Of a stretch of DNA of 64,000 nucleotides, positions 56,334 through 62,810 are shown piece after piece. The DNA comes from an uncultured Bacteroidales bacterium. Its GTDB lineage: Bacteria; Bacteroidota; Bacteroidia; Bacteroidales; Muribaculaceae. The position numbers were made by a program, and so were the translations under genes. The DNA is taken from assembly GCA_902785925.1 (NCBI GenBank), contig CADAAI010000014.1, forward strand, positions 1-64,000, given 5' to 3'. The notes under the pieces were generated by a model that saw nothing but the letters and a program-made list of their open reading frames with translations, did no database searches and was not told the origin of the DNA. Position 1 is the first letter of the stretch. Every line of letters starts with the position of its first letter.

Positions 56334-57233
56334 TTAAAATACTTTTTTGTCCTCGCCAGTGAACGACTGGAAGAGGGCGTTGGCAAGGCTAGAGGCGCCA
56401 ATGCGGAAGTAGCGGTTGTCGAGCCATTTCTCGCCAAGCACTTCTTTCACGATAGTGTAGTACTTAACTGCCTCCTCGGTGGTGCGTATGCCACCAGCAG
56501 CTTTGAAGCCTACCATTTCGCCGTGCTTCTCGTAGTACTCCTTAATGCACTGGCACATTACGTAAGCGGCCTCGAGCGAAGCGCCAGGGTATATCTTGCC
56601 AGTTGAAGTCTTGATGAAGTCGGCTCCCGAGTACATGGCCAGGATAGAAGCCTTCTTGATGTTGGCGGCAGTCTCGAGGCATCCAGTCTCAAGAATCACC
56701 TTGAGCATGCGGCCATGGCAAGCGTGCTTGATTTCAGAAATCTCGTCGCAGAGTTCCTCATAAGCCTCGTCAAGGAAGTAGCCCATGTTGATCACGATGT
56801 CGACCTCGTCGGCTCCGTCGGCAACAGCAAGAGCTGTCTCGGCAATTTTGGTCTCAAGATGAGCCTGCGAAGCGGGGAAGCTTGCGCTGCACACTACCAC
56901 ATCAACGTCGCTAACCTCAAGGTTGGCGCGAACCACCTGTGCGAAATTGCTGTAAACGCAAATACCAGCCACATTCTTGTAGTTAGGGTAGTTGCGCCAG
57001 TATTCATTCACCTTTTGGGTAAAGGCAGCTACGCTGCGCTCGCTGTCGGTAGTGCTCAATGTAGTAAGGTCCACGGTATTGAGCAAGAACTCCTGTACCT
57101 CGGGAGTGTTGTTCTCGGCAGCATGCTCCTCAATAATTTTTGCTACCTCGGCTTTAACCTTAGCGTCGTCTTCAATCACGTTGCTGCCATAGATGGCAGC
57201 CAAATACTTGTTCTGATTAACTTGTTCAGCCAT
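56334..57233 (-). CDS. deoC: Deoxyribose-phosphate aldolase
   Basis: A 299-residue class I aldolase that splits 2-deoxyribose-5-phosphate into acetaldehyde and glyceraldehyde-3-phosphate, salvaging nucleosides. The Schiff-base lysine lies in GADFIKTSTGK and the second lysine in MVGFKAAGGIRT; VDVVCSASFP, EVDIVINMGYFL and KVILETGCL complete the barrel. It carries about 40 extra N-terminal residues relative to E. coli DeoC. The MazG-type pyrophosphohydrolase gene ends 23 nt upstream, so co-transcription is likely. Confidence 0.96.
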   Translation of the reverse strand: MAEQVNQNKYLAAIYGSNVIEDDAKVKAEVAKIIEEHAAENNTPEVQEFLLNTVDLTTLSTTDSERSVAAFTQKVNEYWRNYPNYKNVAGICVYSNFAQVVRANLEVSDVDVVVCSASFPASQAHLETKIAETALAVADGADEVDIVINMGYFLDEAYEELCDEISEIKHACHGRMLKVILETGCLETAANIKKASILAMYSGADFIKTSTGKIYPGASLEAAYVMCQCIKEYYEKHGEMVGFKAAGGIRTTEEAVKYYTIVKEVLGEKWLDNRYFRIGASSLANALFQSFTGEDKKVF

Positions 57234-57256
57234 AGTTTATTTTTGTTAGTTTTAGT

Positions 57257-57586
57257 TTATATTTTCAGCTTGTCATTTTCTAGGTGTCGGTGACAGTCGC
57301 GGGCGGTCTTCTTGGCGAAGTTGCGCTCCAGTGCAGCGTCTAGGTCAACGCCCGTCTGGTTAGCGAGGCACATCACCACCCACATCACATCGGCGAGCTC
57401 ATCGCCTAGGTCTTTGGCCTCGTCGCTAGGCTTGCTCGATTGCTCTCCATAGCGACGTGCAATGATGCGTGCCACCTCGCCCACTTCCTCGCTGAGAATT
57501 GCCATATTGGTCAGCTCATTGAAGTAGCGCACCCCGTAGGTTTTTATCCACTGGTCAACGCGCTGCTGTGCCTCATTAATAGTCAT
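57257..57586 (-). CDS. MazG-type nucleotide pyrophosphohydrolase
   Basis: A 109-residue helical enzyme that hydrolyses NTPs to monophosphates and pyrophosphate. The metal-binding motif is LSEEVGEVARI (ExxE) with the second DELADVMWVV (ExxD). The single-domain length matches small house-cleaning MazG proteins. It lies between a secreted protein gene and deoC on one strand; in many Bacteroidales dtd is directly upstream of this pair. Confidence 0.92.
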   Translation of the reverse strand: MTINEAQQRVDQWIKTYGVRYFNELTNMAILSEEVGEVARIIARRYGEQSSKPSDEAKDLGDELADVMWVVMCLANQTGVDLDAALERNFAKKTARDCHRHLENDKLKI

Positions 57587-57607
57587 CAGTTGTCTGTTAT
57601 CAGTTGT

Positions 57608-58798
57608 TTACTTGACTATTTTTATTTTAGATGTCGTGCCATCGCTATAGGTGGTGACCTTGATGGCGATACCATTAGGATTGGTAACCTCCTGACCGGC
57701 AATATTGTAATAACGCTCGGCAACAATGGTCTTTCCAGTATTCACACTCTCGATAGCGCTTGGGATTACCTCAAGATAGACAATGTCCGACGAATTGCGC
57801 ACTCCGTCAACGGTGTAATGGGTCTGAATGCCTATGCGCCAGTTGAGCAGTGGGTTGTCACCGCTATTAGTGCGGTAGAAGTAAACACGGTGCAGATAGA
57901 AGTCCTCACCACTGAAGCCGTAAGGAATCTCGGTCATGTCCTCGTCAAATCCATTGGCTGCGCCATAGGTTGCTACATCAAATGTGAACAGCTGGTCTTG
58001 GTCGGTGTAGATGCTGTAAGTCACCTTATCGGCATGCAACTCATTTCCGTCAACATCTTGCAGGTTGATGTTAAAGTCAAAGCGTGTGTAGCCACTCTCA
58101 TCGCCACAGTCGAAGAACTCCAGAGCTTCGGGATTGGCAGGAACGGCGGCAACAGCATCGCTAAGCGGAGTGAAGGTTGTTCCCCACTCAATTGTTGCCA
58201 GCGAACTGTCATCGCTCCAAATACCTGCTAGTCCGTGGGCCAAGAGGTTGTCGGGGTAGGTAGCCGATGCATCGCCTTCCGAACCAACTAAGGTGATGAC
58301 ACCACTTGCGGCATCGACAGCATAGGTCACGGCTTCAACACCCTCGTCTGGAATGAAATCCATCCAATAGAAATCATCGCCTAGGTCTATCAAGGAGTTC
58401 TGTCCCCAAGCTAGAATTAGGCCATAGCCGTACTCTTCGTTGTATGCCACATATTGCCCTAGAGGCACAGTGATGGTAGTGCCGTCGTCGCTCAACTCGC
58501 CTTGTACCCACACTCCGGTTCCTTCACCGTAGGCCAGAGGATCGAGTAGATATACGGTCTTGCCATCATTAGCATAGGTAATTTTCATCTGTCCTGTTTG
58601 CTGGGTTGCGTCATATCCATAAAGGCTTGCGGTCATATATTCACCCGAGCGGGTATAGGATATCACGTTACCCTCGGGTTGTTCGGTAATAATCTCCACA
58701 CGGGACTTGCCAGATGGCTTGCTCATCTTATGGACAGTTTCGGCGCCTGCGAAGAATGTTATCGACGCCACAATAGTAAGAAGTAATAATTTTTTCAT
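57608..58798 (-). CDS. Secreted protein with T9SS-like tail, function unknown
   Basis: A 396-residue exported protein (signal peptide about 1-19). The body is acidic and beta-rich with repeated short strands (GYDATQQTGQMKITYANDGKTVYLLDPLAYG, GTGVWVQGELSDDGTTITVPLGQYV) and no catalytic motif was found. The last residues, ERYYNIAGQEV...GIAIKVTTYSDGTTSKIKIVK, resemble a short Por-type sorting segment. It starts the mazG-deoC transcript and separates that pair from dtd. Paralogues of this design are common in gut Bacteroidales. Confidence 0.78.
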   Translation of the reverse strand: MKKLLLLTIVASITFFAGAETVHKMSKPSGKSRVEIITEQPEGNVISYTRSGEYMTASLYGYDATQQTGQMKITYANDGKTVYLLDPLAYGEGTGVWVQGELSDDGTTITVPLGQYVAYNEEYGYGLILAWGQNSLIDLGDDFYWMDFIPDEGVEAVTYAVDAASGVITLVGSEGDASATYPDNLLAHGLAGIWSDDSSLATIEWGTTFTPLSDAVAAVPANPEALEFFDCGDESGYTRFDFNINLQDVDGNELHADKVTYSIYTDQDQLFTFDVATYGAANGFDEDMTEIPYGFSGEDFYLHRVYFYRTNSGDNPLLNWRIGIQTHYTVDGVRNSSDIVYLEVIPSAIESVNTGKTIVAERYYNIAGQEVTNPNGIAIKVTTYSDGTTSKIKIVK

Positions 58799-59198
58799 AA
58801 TAATCTAATACTGCAGCTCTTTGGTTTAACAATGGAAAAGGTTTATATAGTTATGTTGGATTTAATTTTGTCACGTTTGATCTTCACTTATCTCAGTGCT
58901 GCAAATACAAGAAAAGAAAATCATCAATGACATTGCAAATATAAGTATAAAAAATGAGAAAACCACTCCATTTAGAGTAATTCTTCAAAATAGAATTTTT
59001 CGGTATGCGCTTCACTCGAAATTTCATCAAAAAAAGGCAATAAATAAAAACAAAGTCAAACAAGATTGTTGTTATTCTTGTTTGGCTTTGTTGATTTTGT
59101 TTTATATATAGCGTGAGAGGTGCCAGCCGCAATTGTCTTTCATGCAAAAAGACATCAAAGAGTTTTGTCAGTAATTGTCTGGAAAACCTTGGCAGTGG
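58799..59198. other. Intergenic region
   Basis: About 400 bases with no supported gene. It is AT-rich; short frames on both strands (for example 58896-59111) have no protein-like features. The main element is the hairpin at 59051-59090. Confidence 0.5.
59051..59090. terminator. Bidirectional hairpin terminator downstream of dtd
   Basis: CAAAGTCAAACAAGA (59051-59065) pairs with TCTTGTTTGGCTTTG (59076-59090), 15 bp with one G-U pair. It is flanked by A/T runs. Confidence 0.75.
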
Positions 59199-59651
59199 CT
59201 ATTCCCGCAGCTTGGAGTCGATGATGATGGTCACAGGGCCGTCGTTGATGAGCGACACCTGCATGTTGGCGCCAAAGACGCCGCGCTTCACCTCCTTATT
59301 CATCAGTTGCTCCACATCCTTGCAGTAGAGTTCGTAGAGGGGCACAGCAAGTTCGTGGCCAGCCGCGTGGATATAGCTTGGTCGGTTGCCCTTCTTGGTG
59401 CTCGCATTAAGAGTGAACTGACTCACTGCCAGCACTTCGCCTCCCGAGTCAAGGATGTTGCGGTTCATCACCCCATTCTCGTCGTCAAAGACTCGCAGGT
59501 TCACCGTTTTCATCGCCAGCCACTTTGCATCGTCTTCGGTATCGCCTTCTCTAACGCCGACGAGTACCATATATCCGCCTTTTATAGCGCTGTGAAGTTC
59601 GCCGCCAATGGTCACCGATGCTTCAAGCACTCGTTGTATTACTATTCGCAT
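59199..59651 (-). CDS. dtd: D-aminoacyl-tRNA deacylase
   Basis: A 150-residue proofreading enzyme that removes D-amino acids from tRNA. It starts MRIVIQRVLEASVTI, contains the catalytic AVSQFTLNASTKKGNRPS segment and the GPVTIIID C-terminal strand with its NDGPVT (Gly-cisPro equivalent) motif. The length matches the family. It is separated by about 400 nt from the secreted protein gene that follows on the same strand. Confidence 0.95.
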   Translation of the reverse strand: MRIVIQRVLEASVTIGGELHSAIKGGYMVLVGVREGDTEDDAKWLAMKTVNLRVFDDENGVMNRNILDSGGEVLAVSQFTLNASTKKGNRPSYIHAAGHELAVPLYELYCKDVEQLMNKEVKRGVFGANMQVSLINDGPVTIIIDSKLRE

Positions 59652-59720
59652 AATGTTTCGTTAGTTTTGATAAATATTGACTACAAATATACAAAAAAAT
59701 CGTTTTTTTCGCCAAATGAT

Positions 59721-59750
59721 TTGTCAATTAAAAAAAATGCACTACCTTTG
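59721..59750 (+). promoter_or_regulatory. Promoter of truncated tRNA-Leu(CAA)
   Basis: TTG at 59721-59723, 19 nt, TACCTTTG at 59743-59750, then CAACCGC as in the tRNA-Leu(CAG) promoter. Confidence 0.75.
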
Positions 59751-59764
59751 CAACCGCTTTTCGA

Positions 59765-59836
59765 GCCCAGATGGCGGAATCGGTAGACGCGCTGGTCTCA
59801 AACACCAGTGGGGTAACACCCGTGCCGGTTCGACCC
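59765..59836 (+). pseudogene. tRNA-Leu (CAA), truncated at the T arm
   Basis: The segment GCCCAGATGGCGGAATCGG, D loop, anticodon stem CTGGT/ACCAG with loop CTCAAAC (anticodon CAA), a class II variable arm and GTGCCGGTTCGACC are all intact. After 59836 the sequence departs: the expected CCGGC of the T stem and TCTGGGC of the acceptor stem are absent (it reads CTATGGTTTGCG). The gene therefore lacks its 3' end and cannot make a normal tRNA. It marks the left edge of an accessory island. Confidence 0.82.
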
Positions 59837-59927
59837 TATGGTTTGCGAGCGATTTTTTGTCAAAAATGTATTTTTAATCGTTGAATTAAAAAAAATAATT
59901 AAGCGATTGTACAACAAATAAGGTTTA

Positions 59928-60740
59928 TTATGCGTATTTATTTAATGCCTTCTTGATGGTTATACTTTTGCTGTAAAGCCATTGCAATGCATCAATCCAT
60001 TGTGACTTGTCATCTATGTCGAAAGGCCTCTTGATTATAAAGCGACATGCCTTTGATGCCTCTCGCCATTCAATCTTAATTCCAATCTCTTTCTCTAATT
60101 CCTCTGCATGTTCTTGCAGTTGATGGAAGAAACTCTTATTATCAGGAACATAGATGCCAGCCGTTAATTCATGCTTCTGGCGGCTTGCTGTTAAGCAGAT
60201 GTGACATTCAGACGTGCCTAAACTTAAGTCGTACCAATGCTGAGGATAAGGTTTTCTGATAGAGAACTCTTTATAGAAAGCTGTATGATTGATGGCCTGG
60301 GTGTTGAACTCCTCCCAGAAATCCAATTGAATCTTAGATGTATCAGAAATCCTCGCTTTGACGGGTTTGTCTATGGTGTCAGTATCTGGATTGATGGGCT
60401 GATTACTTTCAAATTCAATAATCTCTGCGTCATCAATGGCCATCGCTATATCATGAAATATGTCAAGAGCCATTTGTGGAGCGACATTGAAGAACTCACG
60501 ATTCTGTCTAATACGCAAATCCGTTAGGCGATCAATGGTCTTATGTACCAATTTTTCCACCTCGTTGTATTTAGAGGTTTTCATCGTGGCAAAAATCTCA
60601 AAGGGTAAAGGCACTGCGGTATTGTCGAGTTCCTTTGAACGCACATCCACAGGACGGCTGCTCTTGCCAATCTTAACCCAGTCCTCGCGAAAGCTGGGAT
60701 TGGTAAGTATGTAAACGTAACCAGGTTCTTTGTTGCTCAT
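59928..60740 (-). CDS. GIY-YIG nuclease family protein with DUF4268
   Basis: A 270-residue protein. The N-terminal half (about 5-100) is a T5orf172-type GIY-YIG domain: GYVYILTNPSFREDWVKIGKSSRPVDVRSKELDNTAVPLPFEI, with NREFFNV later. The C-terminal half (about 130-265) matches DUF4268, found in restriction- and defence-associated proteins (IQLDFWEEFNTQ, YDLSLGTSECHICLTAS). It is AT-rich and lies beside the DinD-like and Fic genes. A role in phage or plasmid defence is possible, but no methylase or helicase partner is present. Confidence 0.85.
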   Translation of the reverse strand: MSNKEPGYVYILTNPSFREDWVKIGKSSRPVDVRSKELDNTAVPLPFEIFATMKTSKYNEVEKLVHKTIDRLTDLRIRQNREFFNVAPQMALDIFHDIAMAIDDAEIIEFESNQPINPDTDTIDKPVKARISDTSKIQLDFWEEFNTQAINHTAFYKEFSIRKPYPQHWYDLSLGTSECHICLTASRQKHELTAGIYVPDNKSFFHQLQEHAEELEKEIGIKIEWREASKACRFIIKRPFDIDDKSQWIDALQWLYSKSITIKKALNKYA

Positions 60741-60746
60741 ATTTCT

Positions 60747-61121
60747 TTACTTATTGTTATTTTTCAACATTTTCTTTTGTTCGCTTGTCAGGCGGCGCTC
60801 AACTTTTTTCACGTCTTTGGCTGGTGGGAGATTTTCGGGGATGATGCCGCGTTCTGTGAGCATCTTACGGACGGCTGCGTTGTTGTCAATATGCTCTTGT
60901 GTGATAGAAGCTTCACCTTGAAGATCCTTGGCTTGCACGTTAACGCTGGTCATTTCGGCTGCAAAATCTTTTGCCTTATCTATCACATTAGTGAAATTAC
61001 GCCATTGCTGATAGCCTAATAGTGCACAAAGATCCCGAGCGCTCCAACACTCAGTTTCGTCAATTATGCAAACTGAGTCTTCATAGCTCTGAAATAACGA
61101 TATTATTTCTTCCTTTTTCAT
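60747..61121 (-). CDS. Shortened DinD-like (BRO-family) protein
   Basis: A 124-residue protein. The N-terminal part (MKKEEIISLFQSYEDSVCIIDETECWSARDLCALLGYQQWRNFTNVIDKAKDFA) and the C-terminal part (EHIDNNAAVRKMLTERGIIPENLPPAKDVKKVERRL) match the two ends of DNA-damage-inducible protein D, which is about 270 residues long; the middle of roughly 120 residues is missing. ATG at 61121 is preferred over 61145 because the likely -7 element (TATCTTTG, plus 61143-61150) lies upstream of the former. DinD modulates recombination during DNA damage in E. coli. It is 6 nt upstream of the GIY-YIG gene and shares its strand. Confidence 0.82.
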   Translation of the reverse strand: MKKEEIISLFQSYEDSVCIIDETECWSARDLCALLGYQQWRNFTNVIDKAKDFAAEMTSVNVQAKDLQGEASITQEHIDNNAAVRKMLTERGIIPENLPPAKDVKKVERRLTSEQKKMLKNNNK

Positions 61122-61142
61122 GATTCTTATATATAATCTACG

Positions 61143-61150
61143 CAAAGATA
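61143..61150 (-). promoter_or_regulatory. -7 element of DinD-like gene
   Basis: TATCTTTG on the minus strand. No -33 TTG at 19-21 nt is evident. Confidence 0.4.
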
Positions 61151-61281
61151 ATATTTTCCCATCAACTTTTTACAGTATGTTTATAACTTTTATTCAAAAT
61201 GTTGTCAACATCATTTCGGTTGTGTGCGTATGGTGCTAGTGGTTATGCCGCGCTCTTTTTACAGATGATAAAACTTTGTAT

Positions 61282-61326
61282 AATTCTTTCCAATTCTTTC
61301 CAATTCTTTCCAGACTGGAAAGAATT
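61282..61326. repeat. 10-bp repeats downstream of fic
   Basis: Three head-to-tail AATTCTTTCC units (61282-61291, 61292-61301, 61302-61311) are followed, after AGACT, by the inverted unit GGAAAGAATT (61317-61326), which overlaps the fic stop codon at 61325-61327. The last direct unit and the inverted unit form a hairpin. Confidence 0.8.
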
Positions 61327-62641
61327 ATTTCAAGAGTGGTTTCACAACATCTTCAAAACTGTTACTTCTAACATACCCTTTTTTCACCTTGTTAAAGGCA
61401 AACTCTTCGATGAGCCCACGTTTTACAAGCCCCATAATATCACCTTTGGCAGTAGTGGCGCTAATAAAGAATTTGTTTTGAATATCCTTAACGGTGATGA
61501 CCTCTTTAGGATTATCGACAAACAGTTTGACAATTTGTGCCTGACGGTCATTGATGTTCCCTAACTGCAGGAATGCGTTAGCTGCTTTCTTTTCTTCTTG
61601 TTTTCTTTTCAGATACCCTTGAAGTTGTTTGAACGCAAGATTTAATACTCGAAGATTATATGCTACGAAATAACCAATATCACTATCATCAGCTTCAGAA
61701 TACAGGAAGGATTTTTCATAGGCTTTCTTTGATTTTGCAATTACCCTTGAAATAGATAAGTACTCAGTTAACCAATACTTCTGTTTCAGCATATACCAGT
61801 AAAACAGCGCACGAGCCGTTCTGCCGTTGCCATCTGTGAACGGGTGCATATAGGCAATCATAAAATGTATGATTATACCTCGTATGATGGGATGAATGAA
61901 AACCTTGGGTTTTTCTTCATTAAAGAACTTGCATAGATCTTTGACAAATTCAGGCAGTTCGGTATGAGTTGGTGGGTAATGCACGACTTCATGTGTAATT
62001 CCATCCTCAACTACAACATCATCACTGATGCGGAATCGCCCGGCATCTTCGGGATTATCCAAAGTGCCCTCGGTCATCAGTCGATGAATTTGTAAAAGTA
62101 GTTCCCCAGTCAGTGGAATATCTTGATTTTGCACAACAAACTGGATCGTTTGGTAGTTGTTGGCTATCATCTGCTGTGATTTGCCTTTGGGGGTAATCTT
62201 CTTGCGTAACATGTCTTTCGCGACCTGCCGAGTAGTTGATGCTCCTTCTATCTGACTTGAGAATATGGCTTCTTCCATCAGGGAACTATTTAAGTATCTT
62301 TCCTTGTTGTCACCTGGAATGATTGAACTTGTTCCCCAAAAGCCTCCAAAGTTCATATCAAACTCATGGCACATTCGCTGCATTTGGTTGGTGATGCCCA
62401 TGACAATACCATACTTTTCCCACACACGAACCCAACTCTTAATTCTGGAAACTTTGACATAAGTCCATAATTGTTCTGCAGAACATCCTTTAGGGCGTTT
62501 CTTATACTTAATACTATCCCAATATTCATAGTCTTCATTGAGTTTGTCAATTAGTACTGCTATTTCTTCACTGGGAGGATTGACTAAAGAGTCTAAAATC
62601 TTCTTATTGTCAATTTTTGGTGGGTTTTCTATTGAGCTCAT
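61325..62641 (-). CDS. Fic family protein (AMPylator-type)
   Basis: A 438-residue protein (444 if the upstream GTG at 62659 is used). The active-site loop is HPFTDGNGRTAR (His266 counted from the ATG), with all catalytic residues intact, so nucleotidyl transfer is expected. The autoinhibitory helix motif SSQIEG (Ser/Thr-x3-Glu-Gly) lies N-terminal to the Fic core, about residues 128-133, and would block ATP until displaced. The C-terminal part (ITVKDIQNKFFISATTAKGDIMGLVKRGLIEEF) is a winged helix, a DNA-binding design that often autoregulates. The target protein cannot be predicted. The start at 62641 is chosen because a likely -7 element overlaps 62659. Confidence 0.92.
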   Translation of the reverse strand: MSSIENPPKIDNKKILDSLVNPPSEEIAVLIDKLNEDYEYWDSIKYKKRPKGCSAEQLWTYVKVSRIKSWVRVWEKYGIVMGITNQMQRMCHEFDMNFGGFWGTSSIIPGDNKERYLNSSLMEEAIFSSQIEGASTTRQVAKDMLRKKITPKGKSQQMIANNYQTIQFVVQNQDIPLTGELLLQIHRLMTEGTLDNPEDAGRFRISDDVVVEDGITHEVVHYPPTHTELPEFVKDLCKFFNEEKPKVFIHPIIRGIIIHFMIAYMHPFTDGNGRTARALFYWYMLKQKYWLTEYLSISRVIAKSKKAYEKSFLYSEADDSDIGYFVAYNLRVLNLAFKQLQGYLKRKQEEKKAANAFLQLGNINDRQAQIVKLFVDNPKEVITVKDIQNKFFISATTAKGDIMGLVKRGLIEEFAFNKVKKGYVRSNSFEDVVKPLLK

Positions 62642-62658
62642 TTTATTTTGATTTGCCA

Positions 62659-62666
62659 CAAAAATA
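62659..62666 (-). promoter_or_regulatory. -7 element of fic promoter
   Basis: TATTTTTG on the minus strand. The -33 position is occupied by the first repeat cluster rather than by a TTG. Confidence 0.45.
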
Positions 62667-62669
62667 AGA

Positions 62670-62704
62670 AATTCTTTCCAGTCTTTAAAGAATTGGAAAG
62701 AATT
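62670..62704. repeat. fic upstream repeat cluster A (operator candidate)
   Basis: AATTCTTTCC (62670-62679) and the inverted GGAAAGAATT (62695-62704) flank GTCTTTAAAGAATT, making an imperfect palindrome over the promoter. Degenerate copies continue to about 62718. Confidence 0.7.
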
Positions 62705-62744
62705 AGAAAGGAATTAGAACTGGATTTAATAATAATTAACACTC

Positions 62745-62789
62745 AATTCTTTCCAATCTTTAAAGAATTGGAAAGAATTGGAAAGAATT
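62745..62789. repeat. fic upstream repeat cluster B (operator candidate)
   Basis: AATTCTTTCC (62745-62754), then TTAAAGAATT (62760-62769) and two GGAAAGAATT units (62770-62779, 62780-62789) in exact 10-bp phase. Same units as cluster A and as the 3' cluster. Confidence 0.75.
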
Positions 62790-62810
62790 ACCCTGATTGT
62801 ACTTACTGTA

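Noticed and set aside
58896..59147. Short frames on both strands in the spacer upstream of the secreted protein
   Set aside because: AT-rich, mutually overlapping and without protein-like features; they run across a terminator hairpin.
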